Shown: in pieces, positions 21,481 through 30,902 of the stretch
Numbering within the stretch: the first letter of the stretch is position 1
Layout of the letters: each line of letters starts with the position of its first letter
Assembly (NCBI RefSeq): GCF_016865485.1
Contig: NZ_AP024452.1
Location: forward strand, 4,610,501 to 4,674,500
Direction: 5' to 3'
Origin: Luteitalea sp. TBR-22
GTDB taxonomy: Bacteria; Acidobacteriota; Vicinamibacteria; Vicinamibacterales; Vicinamibacteraceae
Length of the DNA: 64,000 bases
Position numbers and translations under genes: made by a program
The notes under the pieces: generated by a model
Database searches by the model: none
Seen by the model: the letters and a program-made list of their open reading frames with translations, nothing else
What the model was told of the DNA's origin: nothing

Positions 21481-22628
21481 CCCTCGACCACCTCCAACTG
21501 CTCGCCGAGCAACGCCACGACACCGCGGAACCCGAGATCCTCCCGGAGCGTGCGCAGGACCTCGGCCCGGTAAGCCATCGCCGTCACGACGACGGCGCCG
21601 ATGCCGCGCGAGGCGAGCACCGACGGCGGCTCGACGAGGAGGTGCGAGACGGGCGTGTAGAAGCCGTGCTTGTTGGGGTCACTGTCGACCAGCAGGTCGA
21701 CGTCGCTGATGCCCGACGAGGCGAGGACGCTCAGGCCCTTGCCACCCGCGCCCCAGATTGCCACGGCGCGTCCGGCGGCGCGCTGCGCGGTGATGAAGGC
21801 CCGCAACTGGCCCGCGAGGTCGTTCACGGCGCGCTGCACGCCCGACAGGTCCGCGGCCGCCACATGGCGGACGATCGCGGTGTCGTACTCGTCATGCATG
21901 TCCTGCCGCACCTCGAGCACCTCGAAGCCGTGCATCTCCGCGGCAAGCCGCAGCGTCGCGAACGAGAAGTAGTTCACGTGGTCCGAGAAGAAGTCGTAGA
22001 AGCGCGCGTCGGCCAGCGCCTTCTCGAGGCTGGGCACCTCGATCAGCCCCACGGCACCCGGCCGAAGGTTCCGGCGGATGCCCGCCAGCACGCCGTGGAT
22101 GTCGGGGACGTGCTCCATCACCTGCCTCGTCACGAAGGCGTCGAAGGGTCCGCCCTCGAGCACGCGATCGGCGGTGACGTAACCCTCCTCCACCGCATGG
22201 CCTCGCGCCCTGGCCAGCTCGCGCGTCACACGGGAGGGCTCGATGCCGCGCACGCGGGCACCGGCCCGCGCCAGGTGGTCGAGGTAGTTGCCGTCGCCGC
22301 AGCCGACCTCCACGACCGCCTTGCCGGCCAGGCCGAAGCGCGTCACGAAGTCGGACGCCTGCGCGGCCTGGAAGGCCTGCATCTGCGGCGAGTGCGTGGC
22401 GACCATCATGTAGTCGTCGTAGTACGTGTCCTCGAGCACCGGGGGAATCTGCACGAAGCCGCAGCGTCCGCACTGGTACACGGTGAGCGTGATCGGCCGG
22501 TCGGCCGCACGCTCGGCGGCTCGCAACAGCCGCTGCACGTTGCGCGGCGCGCGCTCGATCACGAGCGCGGGCACGAGGGGACGGGCGCCGCAGAGGCGGC
22601 AATCGTGGTCTGGCATGTCGGTGGTCAC
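21477..22628 (-). CDS. NovU/TylCIII-like sugar C-methyltransferase
   Basis: 383 residues, three parts: a zinc-binding N-terminus with C10-x2-C13 and C53-x2-C56; a SAM domain with VVEVGCGDGNYLDHL near 105-119; and a C-terminal domain containing AIWGAGGKGLSVLA. This is the layout of TylCIII/NovU/TcaB9 C-3 or C-5 methyltransferases that act on keto-deoxysugars. Last gene of the long reverse operon; it overlaps the upstream paralogue by ATGA. With rfbF/rfbG in the same operon, a CDP-4-keto-6-deoxyhexose is the likely substrate (inference). Confidence 0.82.
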   Translation of the reverse strand: MTTDMPDHDCRLCGARPLVPALVIERAPRNVQRLLRAAERAADRPITLTVYQCGRCGFVQIPPVLEDTYYDDYMMVATHSPQMQAFQAAQASDFVTRFGLAGKAVVEVGCGDGNYLDHLARAGARVRGIEPSRVTRELARARGHAVEEGYVTADRVLEGGPFDAFVTRQVMEHVPDIHGVLAGIRRNLRPGAVGLIEVPSLEKALADARFYDFFSDHVNYFSFATLRLAAEMHGFEVLEVRQDMHDEYDTAIVRHVAAADLSGVQRAVNDLAGQLRAFITAQRAAGRAVAIWGAGGKGLSVLASSGISDVDLLVDSDPNKHGFYTPVSHLLVEPPSVLASRGIGAVVVTAMAYRAEVLRTLREDLGFRGVVALLGEQLEVVEG

Positions 22629-23803
22629 TCGGCCTCCTGCACGACGCGGACGCCGCCGTCGAGCAGGGCGATGCGCCCGCGGAACCCGTAGGTCTCCTCG
22701 AGCGTGGCGCGGATCTCGCGCTGGTAGGCGGGCGCCGTGATCAGCACGGCCCGCACGTCTGCCTGCCTGAGCACGTCGGGATGCGACACGCGCAGGTGCG
22801 ACACCGGTGTGTACCGGCCGGCCTTGTGCGGATCACCGTCGAGCAGGTAGTCCACGCCCGACAGGTCGACGCCGGCCAGGATGCTCAGCCCCTTGCCACC
22901 GGCGCCCCACACCGCGACCTGGCCGCCTCGCGCGCGACTCTCGGCGACGAACGCCTCCATCTCGCGCGCCAGCGTGCCGAGCAGGCGGCCCGACGGACCG
23001 AAGTCGGCCGGTGCGTCAAGGCGCACGAAGGCCGCGAGCGCCTCGCCCTCGATCGCTGGCGCCGTCTCGATGACGTCGAAGCCCTGCAGCTCGAGCGCCG
23101 CGCGCAACGTTCGCGGCGTGAAGTAGTTCACGTGCTCGGGGAAGAAGTCGAAGTACCGTCCTTGTGCCAGCAGTGCCTCGAAATTCGGGACCTCGACGAG
23201 GCCGACCGCGCCGCCCGCGAGGTTGGCGCGAATGCCGCGCAGGAAGCCGCGCAGGTCGATCACGTGCTCGAAGACCTGGCGGGTGACGAAGGCGTCGAAA
23301 GGCGCGCCGGCGAGCATGCGGCCATCCGACAGGTACCCGTCCGCAACGTCGAGACCGCGCCCCAGGGCGATGGCGCGCTGGGCCGCCGAGGGCTCGATGC
23401 CGCTGGCCTCGGCGCCGGCCTGTCGCAGGCACTCGAGATAGGAGCCGTCGCCACACCCCACTTCGAGCACGCGCCGGCCGGCGAGCCCGAAGCGCTCGAC
23501 GAAGGCACCGGCCTGCGCCTGCTGCGCCGCTCGCATCTGCGGGGAACTCCCCGGCGCGTTCACGTACTCATCGTCGTAATAGCCCGCGTCCGGGCCGTCG
23601 GCGAGCATCACGAAGCCGCACTGCTCGCACGCGAGGAGCGTGACGTCGCGGCCGTGGTCGCTGGCCAGCTCCTGCTCTCGCAGCAGGCGCTGGTTCCACC
23701 GCGGCATGTTGCGCATGGTGAAGGCAGGCCTGGCCGTGCCGTCGCCGCAGAGGCGGCATGCGGCCTGGCCGGGCTCGCTGGAAGGCCGAGGCGTCGTGGT
23801 CAT
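22625..23803 (-). CDS. NovU/TylCIII-like sugar C-methyltransferase (paralogue)
   Basis: 392 residues with the same three-part layout as its downstream neighbour: C16-x2-C19 and a second CEQC pair, VLEVGCGDGSYLECL, and VAVWGAGGKGLSILAG. DAFVTRQVFEHV, DFFPEHVNYF and the C-terminal RYTPVSHL are shared almost residue for residue with the other copy, so this is a tandem duplication. Differences cluster in the loops between conserved blocks. Start ATG 23803 gives ATGA coupling with the epimerase upstream. Two active copies would allow two methylations, or one may have become a different catalyst. Confidence 0.82.
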   Translation of the reverse strand: MTTTPRPSSEPGQAACRLCGDGTARPAFTMRNMPRWNQRLLREQELASDHGRDVTLLACEQCGFVMLADGPDAGYYDDEYVNAPGSSPQMRAAQQAQAGAFVERFGLAGRRVLEVGCGDGSYLECLRQAGAEASGIEPSAAQRAIALGRGLDVADGYLSDGRMLAGAPFDAFVTRQVFEHVIDLRGFLRGIRANLAGGAVGLVEVPNFEALLAQGRYFDFFPEHVNYFTPRTLRAALELQGFDVIETAPAIEGEALAAFVRLDAPADFGPSGRLLGTLAREMEAFVAESRARGGQVAVWGAGGKGLSILAGVDLSGVDYLLDGDPHKAGRYTPVSHLRVSHPDVLRQADVRAVLITAPAYQREIRATLEETYGFRGRIALLDGGVRVVQEAE

Positions 23804-24729
23804 GAGGTTGGTCGAGCGCGCCGCGCGCGGTGGTGGTCGACGACCGCTTGCAGTCCCTCGCGCAGAGCAATGGCGGGAGCCCACCCGGTGGCGGCGCGCA
23901 GTCGCGTGACGTCGGCCTCGAGGTGCATCACCTGGTCGGGCCGATACGGCACCTCCCCGAACCCGAGCGGCAGCGACGGATCGATGGCGTCGCGGACCGT
24001 GGTGATGATGTCACGCAAGGGCCACGCGGTCCCTGATCCGAGGTTGAACACGCCCGTCGCGTCGGCATCGACCATGGCCACCACCGCCGCGGCCGCGTCC
24101 TCGACGTGAATGTAGTCCCACACCTGCTCGGCGGCCGTGAGCGACGGACGCTCGCCGGCCAGCAGGCGTTCGATGAGGTACGGGATCATCCAGCTCGGAT
24201 CGTCACCGGGCCCGTACGACGAGAACAGGCGCATCCACGCGAAGGACTGGCCAGCGGTGGCGCAGGCCCGCTCGAGCAGGATGGCCGTCGCCAGCTTGGC
24301 GGCGCCGTACATCGTGGTCGGGCGCGTCGGCGCGTCCTCCGCGATGCGGCCGGCCTGCGGGCCGTACTCGGCTTGCGATCCGAGGCCGACCATGCGCGTG
24401 CAGCCCACCGCCGTGGCCACGCGCTGCAGCGTGATGGCGGCCATCACGTTCTCCAGTTGCCCGGGATCGTTGCGGTCGCTGCCCTTCACGCCCTGCCAGG
24501 CCAGGTGCGCCACGACGTCGGGCCCGAACGCGGCGATCGCGTCGGTCACGGCGTCGAGATGCGCCAGGTCGCCGCGCACCACGGCGACGTGCGGCAGGAG
24601 GTCGTCGATGCGGCGCGTGTCGCTCGACGCGCGCAGCAGCACGGCCACCTCGCGCTCCTGCGCCACCATCCGGCGCAGCACGGCGGCGCCGACGAATCCG
24701 GACGCGCCCGTGAGCAGGACGCGCCTCAT
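23800..24729 (-). CDS. NAD(P)-dependent NDP-sugar epimerase/reductase (SDR)
   Basis: 309 residues. VLLTGASGFVGAAVLRRM binds cofactor; GLGSQAEYGP contributes the Ser and YGAAK the Tyr/Lys pair. DYIHVEDAAAAVVAM is typical. It lies directly downstream of rfbG with ATGA overlap, where many clusters encode a reductase or epimerase that finishes the 4-keto-6-deoxy sugar. Which carbon it acts on cannot be seen. Confidence 0.82.
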   Translation of the reverse strand: MRRVLLTGASGFVGAAVLRRMVAQEREVAVLLRASSDTRRIDDLLPHVAVVRGDLAHLDAVTDAIAAFGPDVVAHLAWQGVKGSDRNDPGQLENVMAAITLQRVATAVGCTRMVGLGSQAEYGPQAGRIAEDAPTRPTTMYGAAKLATAILLERACATAGQSFAWMRLFSSYGPGDDPSWMIPYLIERLLAGERPSLTAAEQVWDYIHVEDAAAAVVAMVDADATGVFNLGSGTAWPLRDIITTVRDAIDPSLPLGFGEVPYRPDQVMHLEADVTRLRAATGWAPAIALREGLQAVVDHHRARRARPTS

Positions 24730-25808
24730 GCAGCCGGGTCCGCGGCGCCGTAGCGCGCGATCTGCGCCTGCGTGAACAGTCGCATGTCCTTCCCGTCGCG
24801 GTGCGCCTTGTGCCACTCCACCACGTGGCCGATGGTCTCGGCGAGCGACCAGCGGGGACGCCAGCCGAGGCGGGCGCGCGCCTTCGAGCAATCGAGCTTG
24901 AGGTATGTCGCCTCGTGCGGCTGCGGCGTCGCGTCGTGCTCCCACGCGGCGCCCTCGCCCCATGCGGCCACGAGGCGGGCGACGATCCAGGCCACGGTGC
25001 GCGCGTCGGCGTCGTCGGGCCCGAAGTTCCAGCCGTCGGCTGCCGCCTCGCCCTCGTCCGACGCGAGCACCTCTGCCAGCCGTAGGTAGCCGCTCAGGGG
25101 CTCGAGCACGTGCTGCCACGGGCGGATCGCCTGCGGGTTGCGGATGCGGACGGGCACCCCTGCGGCGACGGCGCGCATCATGTCGGGCACCAGCCGGTCC
25201 ACCGCCCAGTCACCGCCGCCGATGACGTTGCCGGCACGCGCACTGGCCAGCCGCACGCCGGCCGGACCGAGGAAGGAGCGCCGGTACGTGGAGGTGACCA
25301 GTTCCGCGCAGCCCTTGCTGCTCGAGTAGGGGTCGAAGCCGCCCATCGGCTCGTGCTCGCGATAGCCCCACTCCCACTCGCGGTTCTCGTAGCACTTGTC
25401 GGAGGTGACGTTGACGACGGCGCGCACCCCTGCCGTCGCGCGCACGGCCTCGAGCAGGTGCACCGTCCCGAGCACGTTCACGCCATAGGTCTCGACGGGG
25501 TCGGCGTAGGAAGGCCGCACCAGCGACTGCGCCGCCAGGTGGAACACCACCTCCGGACGCGCGGCCGCCATCGCCGCACCGAGTCGCGCCGCGTCGCGGA
25601 TATCGCCGATGGTGCTCGAGGCCATGCCCTCGGCGACCCGCGCCTCGACGAAGATGCTCGGCGTGGTCGGCGGCTCCAGGGCGTAGCCGTGCACCTCGGC
25701 GCCGAGGTCCTGCAGCCACAGCGACAGCCAGCTGCCCTTGAAGCCGGTGTGGCCGGTGAGGAACACGCGGCGGCCACGCCAGAACGAGGCGTCGGTCACA
25801 CTCGCCAT
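24726..25808 (-). CDS. rfbG: CDP-glucose 4,6-dehydratase
   Basis: 360 residues, family length. It converts CDP-glucose to CDP-4-keto-6-deoxyglucose, using bound [21 protein letters not shown] is the characteristic RfbG N-terminus; [25 protein letters not shown] (shown in parts: [19 protein letters not shown]) and [10 protein letters not shown] carry the active-site residues; NVIGGGDWA and [14 protein letters not shown] are diagnostic. Overlaps the rfbF gene by 13 nt and the next epimerase by 4 nt. Confidence 0.95.
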   Translation of the reverse strand: MASVTDASFWRGRRVFLTGHTGFKGSWLSLWLQDLGAEVHGYALEPPTTPSIFVEARVAEGMASSTIGDIRDAARLGAAMAAARPEVVFHLAAQSLVRPSYADPVETYGVNVLGTVHLLEAVRATAGVRAVVNVTSDKCYENREWEWGYREHEPMGGFDPYSSSKGCAELVTSTYRRSFLGPAGVRLASARAGNVIGGGDWAVDRLVPDMMRAVAAGVPVRIRNPQAIRPWQHVLEPLSGYLRLAEVLASDEGEAAADGWNFGPDDADARTVAWIVARLVAAWGEGAAWEHDATPQPHEATYLKLDCSKARARLGWRPRWSLAETIGHVVEWHKAHRDGKDMRLFTQAQIARYGAADPAA

Positions 25809-26563
25809 GGCGCCTTTCCGCTCGCCCAGAGCTCCTCGAGGTAGTTCTTGTCCCGAAGCGTGTCCATGGGCAACCAGAACCCGTGGTGCTTGTACGCCAT
25901 CAGCTCTCCGTCTGCGGCGAGCTGCCTCAACGGGTAGCTTTCCCACGGCATCGTGTCGTCGGCGATCAGGTCGATGCACTTCGGCGAGAGCACGAAGTAG
26001 CCGCCGTTGATCCAGCCAGCCTCGCCCTGGGGCTTCTCCGTGAATCCGCGTACCGCCAGGTCGTCGAGCGACAGTGCGCCGTAGCGACCCGGGGGTTGGA
26101 CCGCCGTGACGGTGGCCAGCTTGCCATGCGAACGATGGAAGGCCACCAGCGCGGTGATGTCGACGTCGGAGACGCCGTCTCCATAGGTCAGGCACAGTGC
26201 GTCATCGTCGCGGACGAATGCGGCGACCCGCTTGAGGCGGCCGCCGGTCATCGTGTCCTCGCCCGTGTCCACCAGCGTCACCCGCCAGGGCTCGGCCTTG
26301 CGATTGTGCACCTCCATCCGGTTGTGCTGCATGTCGAAGGTCACGTCCGACATGTGGAGGAAGTAGTTGGCGAAGTACTCCTTGATGACGTACCCCTTGT
26401 AACCGCAGCAGATCACGAACTCGCGGATGCCGTGCGCCGAGTAGGTCCGCATGATGTGCCAGAGCAAGGGCTTGCCGCCGACCTCGACCATCGGCTTCGG
26501 CTTCAGGTGCGTCTCTTCCGAGATGCGTGTCCCCAGTCCACCTGCAAGGATCACCGCCTTCAC
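25796..26563 (-). CDS. rfbF: Glucose-1-phosphate cytidylyltransferase
   Basis: 255 residues from a GTG start at 26563. It makes CDP-glucose from CTP and glucose 1-phosphate. [21 protein letters not shown] is the nucleotidyl-transfer loop; [23 protein letters not shown] (metal-binding Asp) and the late WINGGYFVL and [12 protein letters not shown] segments are those of RfbF/DdhA. It commits glucose to the CDP-deoxysugar branch used by rfbG next to it. No rfbH (3-dehydrase) occurs in the window, so a 3,6-dideoxyhexose is not the obvious product. Confidence 0.95.
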   Translation of the reverse strand: MKAVILAGGLGTRISEETHLKPKPMVEVGGKPLLWHIMRTYSAHGIREFVICCGYKGYVIKEYFANYFLHMSDVTFDMQHNRMEVHNRKAEPWRVTLVDTGEDTMTGGRLKRVAAFVRDDDALCLTYGDGVSDVDITALVAFHRSHGKLATVTAVQPPGRYGALSLDDLAVRGFTEKPQGEAGWINGGYFVLSPKCIDLIADDTMPWESYPLRQLAADGELMAYKHHGFWLPMDTLRDKNYLEELWASGKAPWRV

Positions 26564-26596
26564 GTCACTGCCTCCCTCGAAACGGGGTCGCGCCCC

Positions 26597-27670
26597 TCAC
26601 AGCCCGCGCTGCACGCCATCGAAGCCGCGACTCCGTTCGCGTTCGGCCTCGTAGCGACCCAGCGTGTCACCGCGCCCGCGCAGCTTGTCGATCCAGGCCA
26701 GCACGCGCACGGGCGTGCACCACACCGCGGCCAGGACCAGCGCATGGCCCAGCACCAGGGGCGCGCGCCACCCGAGCAGTCGGTACCGCGCCGCGTATGC
26801 TCGGACGGCGCTCGTCCTGAAGTCCGCAGGCTCCAGGAACCGCCAGTACACCATACCCTTCAGCGCGTCGGCGGCGTAGAGCTGCCCCAGGATCATCGCG
26901 TCGTAGAAGCCGCCAGCCGGGCCTTCGGCGGCACGGGCCGCGCCGGCCAGGTCCACCAGGCGGAGGATCAGGCGCATCCAGTCGTCCTGACGCCAGAACA
27001 GCACCTTCCCTGCGCCGGCCTGATGCACGAGCGGTGTGGCGCAGACGCGGATGCCGCCCGTCGCCACGTGACGCAGCAACAGCGCCACGTGTGGCCAGGG
27101 CTGCGAGGCTTCGGGCGACAGCCCCGTGAGCGTGGGCCGGAGCGAGGCGGGGAACACGTGCATGCCGATGAATCCGCAGCGCTGGAGCCCCAGGTGGCGG
27201 AGCAACGAGCGGGCTTGTGCCGTGTCGTAGGAGCCCGGACGGACACCTCCGAGGAACAGTTCATGTCCGGAGTCGTCGGCCACGCCGGCGAGCACCCAGG
27301 TCCCCTCTGGGGCAACCGCCAGTTCCCCCAGGAGGGCCTCGAGCCCCTGGGGCGACACGAGGTCATCGTCGCCCATGACCAGCACCCAGCGACCTCGCGC
27401 GAGTCCCACCACCTGCGACACGTTGCGCGTGGCGCCGATGTTCGACGCCTGCGTGATTGCGTCGAGGGGGAACCGCTGCTGCCACGACCTGATGACGGCA
27501 GCCGTGCCGTCGGGAGAGTGGTTGTCCGAGACGCACACCTGCACGCGCGTGCCGTGCCGCTCGACGGCCCCCGACAGGCAGCCGAGCAGGCGGTCGAGGC
27601 ATTCGGCCCGGTTGTACGTCGGAATGCAGATGGACAGCAGGGGCGACTCCGCCGCCACGTCCTCACGCAC
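26597..27670 (-). CDS. GT2 glycosyltransferase
   Basis: 357 residues from GTG 27670. LSICIPTYNRAECLDRLL, VSDNHSPDGT and VLVMGDDDL (DxD metal site) define a GT-A glycosyltransferase similar to abequosyl-/rhamnosyltransferases of O-antigen clusters. The C-terminal third has hydrophobic stretches (ALVLAAVWCTPVRVLAWI) that may attach it to the membrane. Overlaps the flippase gene upstream by 8 nt. A GT of this subgroup beside rfbF/rfbG is a good candidate for transferring the CDP-sugar (inference). Confidence 0.85.
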   Translation of the reverse strand: MREDVAAESPLLSICIPTYNRAECLDRLLGCLSGAVERHGTRVQVCVSDNHSPDGTAAVIRSWQQRFPLDAITQASNIGATRNVSQVVGLARGRWVLVMGDDDLVSPQGLEALLGELAVAPEGTWVLAGVADDSGHELFLGGVRPGSYDTAQARSLLRHLGLQRCGFIGMHVFPASLRPTLTGLSPEASQPWPHVALLLRHVATGGIRVCATPLVHQAGAGKVLFWRQDDWMRLILRLVDLAGAARAAEGPAGGFYDAMILGQLYAADALKGMVYWRFLEPADFRTSAVRAYAARYRLLGWRAPLVLGHALVLAAVWCTPVRVLAWIDKLRGRGDTLGRYEAERERSRGFDGVQRGL

Positions 27671-29033
27671 GGCTCACCGCCTGCACCGCCACGTCCCACT
27701 GCCGACGCTTACGCACGAAGACGGCCGTGCCCGCCCCGAGCCCGACCACGAGACTGGCTGTCGTGTAGGCGAGCACCGCGCCCATGGACCCGAGGGGCGG
27801 CACGAGCAGCATCGTCAGGGCGGCCGTCGCCAGTCCGTTGGCCACCGAGACGGCCATGAACGGCTCCTCCTTGTGCGCCCGGAGGTAGATGGCCTCCGAC
27901 ACGACAAGGTGGTTGGCCACGCAGGCGACAGACAGCAGGGCAAACTGCGGCAGCGGCAGCACGCGTGTCGCGCCGCCTGGAATCAGCGCCAGCCCGGCGA
28001 GCACGACGACCACGCCGCCGAGCAGGACCAGCGTGGACTGGATGAGCGCGCGCGCGAAGAGCACGTCCAGGTCGCGACGCTGGCCGCGGGCGATCAGTTG
28101 GCCGAAGATGGGCGCGCGCGTCGAGATCCAGGCCAACGCCGCGCCGTTCATGGCGGCGATCATCTGCAGGCTCATGCCCATCTGGCCGGCGACCACCGGC
28201 CCGTGACTGGCCAGCAGCAGCGGGTTGAACAACTGCGTCACCAGGAAGCCACTCATCACGCTGACCGCGATGCGCCACTGGAAGGGCCAGATGTCCTCGC
28301 GCCAGGCGAGGCCGCGCCCGGGGGCGCGGTGTCTCAGCAGGTCCACGAAGAACGGCCTGTAGCGTCCGCCCAGCCAGGCCGCCGCTGCCAGCAGCATCAT
28401 CGCGCTGCTCGCCGCCACGGCGTAGAGTCCCCCGCCGGCGCCGAGCACCGCCCACAGCGCCAGCGACGAGGCCACCGACTGCGAGAGACGGACGAGGGCC
28501 ATGTCGGCCACCCGCCCGCACGCCTCGAGCAGCGAGATCCCGGCATTGGTCAGCAGCGCGAGAGCCGAGCACACCACCAGGACAATCCACGGCACGTCGA
28601 TCGCGCCACCAGCGGCTCCCGCCGCGGCGGCCCGGGCGAAGAACCGCAGACCGAGCACGGGCAGGACCGCCAGCATCAGCACGGCTGCCGCGCCATACCA
28701 GAGCAGCGCGAAGGTCAGCAGGGATTGCAGCCGGCGGTAGGCGGACTCGTCTCCGCGCACCGTGCCCTGCGGCGTCCACGCCAGCCGCGCCATCTCGTGG
28801 CTGCCGAACTGCACGATGGCGTGGTTGAGGCCGAGTTCGGCAAAGACCTGCAGCGCCACCAGGCTGTAGAACGTGTAATAGAAGCCTTGCAGTTCGGCCG
28901 ACAGGGCGCGCGTCACGGCGACGATCGTGACCAACCCGGCGCCCACGCCCCACACCCGGCTCACGAGCGTCACGAACACGGCGCGATCGATCCCGATCCG
29001 CGCGGCGAGCGACACGAGCCGGCCACGGGTCAT
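27663..29033 (-). CDS. Wzx-like polysaccharide flippase (MATE/MOP superfamily)
   Basis: 456 residues from ATG 29033 with about twelve to fourteen hydrophobic helices. Typical Wzx openings (SRVWGVGAGLVTIVAVTRALS) and the paired-helix pattern are present; the middle loop has HRAPGRGLAWREDIWPFQWRIAVS. It would move the undecaprenyl-linked unit across the inner membrane. It sits between transketolase and GT2 genes of the same operon with 4- and 8-nt overlaps. A Wzx flippase and a Wzm/Wzt ABC exporter occurring together in one window suggests two glycans. Confidence 0.85.
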   Translation of the reverse strand: MTRGRLVSLAARIGIDRAVFVTLVSRVWGVGAGLVTIVAVTRALSAELQGFYYTFYSLVALQVFAELGLNHAIVQFGSHEMARLAWTPQGTVRGDESAYRRLQSLLTFALLWYGAAAVLMLAVLPVLGLRFFARAAAAGAAGGAIDVPWIVLVVCSALALLTNAGISLLEACGRVADMALVRLSQSVASSLALWAVLGAGGGLYAVAASSAMMLLAAAAWLGGRYRPFFVDLLRHRAPGRGLAWREDIWPFQWRIAVSVMSGFLVTQLFNPLLLASHGPVVAGQMGMSLQMIAAMNGAALAWISTRAPIFGQLIARGQRRDLDVLFARALIQSTLVLLGGVVVVLAGLALIPGGATRVLPLPQFALLSVACVANHLVVSEAIYLRAHKEEPFMAVSVANGLATAALTMLLVPPLGSMGAVLAYTTASLVVGLGAGTAVFVRKRRQWDVAVQAVSRA

Positions 29034-29905
29034 CGCAGGCCGCCCAGGGCGTTCAGCGTGTGCTGGTCGCCGACCTTTCCGAAGATCTCGTGCGACAACG
29101 CCCGTACCTCGAGCCGGGTGCCGGATACCTGCCCCGAGCAGGCCTCCGCCAGCCAACTGCCGAACCCAGCGTCGGCGAGGTGATCCTCGATGGTCAGCAC
29201 GTGCGTCCAGCGCGAGACCTGTGCCGGTTGCGAGCCCTTGTGACGCAGCCCCCACAGGGGCAGCGTGTGGAGGGAGAACCCGGCGAATTCCGGACGCTCC
29301 AGCCATGCCCGCCCGAGTGCCAGGGTGGCGCCGGTGGTGAGCAGCGTCGCCGTCCCGGTGCCCTCGCGCACCGGCACCCACCTGCCCGGCGCGATGTCGG
29401 GGATGGCCTCGTGGACCAGCGGCTCGCCTGCCTTGCCGAGGCGCAGGTACGACGGCTGCGGGTGCGCCATCAGGTAGCGCATGCAGGCCCGCACCTCGGC
29501 GGGGTCGCCCGGCGCGGCGATCAGCATGTTCGGCATGAGCCGGATCAGGCCGTAGTCCTGCACCGCATGATGCGAGTACCCGAGCGCGCCGTAGGACAAT
29601 CCCCCGCCGACGGCGACCACAGTCACGGGCAGTTCGTGGTAGTCGACGTCGTTCCGGATCTGCTCCGCACAACGGAACAGGGGGAAGTTCGCGATGGAGT
29701 AGACGAACGGATGGAAGCCCTCGGATGCGAGTCCGGCGGCCAGCCCCATCAGGTCCTGCTCGGCCACGCCGGCGTTGATGAATCGATCGGGGAACCTCGT
29801 CGCGAAGGGCTCGACGACCGAGAACCCGAGGTCGCCGACCACGAGCGCAACGCGCGGGTCGGCGGCGGCGGCCGTCACCAGTTCGTCGATGAAGGCATTA
29901 CGCAT
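29030..29905 (-). CDS. Transketolase, C-terminal subunit
   Basis: 291 residues covering the pyrimidine-binding and C-terminal domains of transketolase. The conserved INAGVAEQDLMGLAAGLASEG contains the Glu that activates the thiamine aminopyrimidine. The second half gives a GATLALGRAW-like Rossmann domain. Together with the next gene upstream (8-nt overlap) it forms one split transketolase. In sugar clusters such pairs can add a two-carbon unit to a keto-sugar; the better-known alternative is ordinary pentose metabolism. Position inside an rfb-type operon favours the former. Confidence 0.88.
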   Translation of the reverse strand: MRNAFIDELVTAAAADPRVALVVGDLGFSVVEPFATRFPDRFINAGVAEQDLMGLAAGLASEGFHPFVYSIANFPLFRCAEQIRNDVDYHELPVTVVAVGGGLSYGALGYSHHAVQDYGLIRLMPNMLIAAPGDPAEVRACMRYLMAHPQPSYLRLGKAGEPLVHEAIPDIAPGRWVPVREGTGTATLLTTGATLALGRAWLERPEFAGFSLHTLPLWGLRHKGSQPAQVSRWTHVLTIEDHLADAGFGSWLAEACSGQVSGTRLEVRALSHEIFGKVGDQHTLNALGGLR

Positions 29906-30710
29906 CGTCGCCGCGGACCTCCGCCATCGCCCGAGCCAGGAGCTCGGCGTTCGGGCTCCGGTAGTGCCATTCCACCCGGTTTTCCATGAAGCTCACGCCC
30001 TTGCCCTTGACGGTGTGCGCGAGCACAACTGCGGGACGGCCAGGGGTCCACGGGGTGCTCGACAGGGCGTCGTACAGGGTGTCGTGGTCGTGCCCGTCGA
30101 GCTCTCGCACGTCCCACCCGAACGCCTGCAGCTTGTCGGCGAACGGCTCGAGCGCGAGGGTCTCGGCGATCGTGGTGAGGCTCTGCAGCTTGTTGTAGTC
30201 GATGACCGCGACGAGGTTGTCGAGGCCATGGTGCGCCGCGAACATCAACGCCTCCCAATTGCTGCCCGCATCCATCTCGCCGTCACTGAGCAGCACGAAC
30301 GTCCGCCAGTCGGCGCCGAGGCGCCTTGCGGCCAGGGCTTTCCCCACGCCGAAGGGCAGGCCGTGGCCCAGCGAGCCGGTCGAGAACTCGACGCCGCGGA
30401 TGCGGTGACTCACGTGCGTCATCATCGACGAGCCGTTCTGGCCGTACCGCTCGAGGTCCTCCATCGGCAGGAACCCGGTCTCGGCGAGGACCGCATAAAC
30501 AGCGGCCGCCGCGTGCCCCTTGCTGAGGATGAACCGGTCGCGATCGGCCCAGTCCGGCTGGTCGGGGCGGACGTTGAGCACGCGACCGTACAGGACCGCC
30601 AGGACGTCCACCGATGAGAAGCAGCTTCCGACGTGCGAAGCGTTGGCGCGGTGGACCATCTGCAGCACGTCCAGGCGGACGCGGCGCGCGAGTTCCCTGG
30701 TGTCGGTCAC
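29898..30710 (-). CDS. Transketolase, N-terminal subunit
   Basis: 270 residues from GTG 30710. The ThDP-binding domain contains ILSKGHAAAAVYAVLAETG, FSTGSLGHGLPFGVGKAL and LSDGEMDAGSNWEALMFAAHHGL (ThDP/Mg motif), ending with VVLAHTVKGKGVSFME. It matches the N-terminal half of transketolase in gene-split form. Translational coupling to the C-terminal half is shown by overlap. The 193-nt gap to the next gene upstream (30711-30902) shows no promoter I can defend. Confidence 0.88.
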   Translation of the reverse strand: MTDTRELARRVRLDVLQMVHRANASHVGSCFSSVDVLAVLYGRVLNVRPDQPDWADRDRFILSKGHAAAAVYAVLAETGFLPMEDLERYGQNGSSMMTHVSHRIRGVEFSTGSLGHGLPFGVGKALAARRLGADWRTFVLLSDGEMDAGSNWEALMFAAHHGLDNLVAVIDYNKLQSLTTIAETLALEPFADKLQAFGWDVRELDGHDHDTLYDALSSTPWTPGRPAVVLAHTVKGKGVSFMENRVEWHYRSPNAELLARAMAEVRGDDA

Positions 30711-30902
30711 GCTGGGGTGCTCACGTGGGGGTGGAAGACGAAGGACACGGTCTCTACCGGGGACACGGATCGCCGGGACGTCATCGCGCCATTCTCGCCG
30801 ATGCCGCGGCACGGCCCCAAGCTGCCCCCTGACCGTCGGGACGTACGCGGCCAGGCCCCATCGAGACGGCAGCACGCGCAAGCACTCCCACGTTGGCGCC
30901 GC

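Noticed and set aside
25796-25808. Pathway to tyvelose or paratose
   Set aside because: Epimerases at 4003 and 5108 resemble 2-epimerases, but no rfbH or paratose synthase is in the window, so the claim is not supported.
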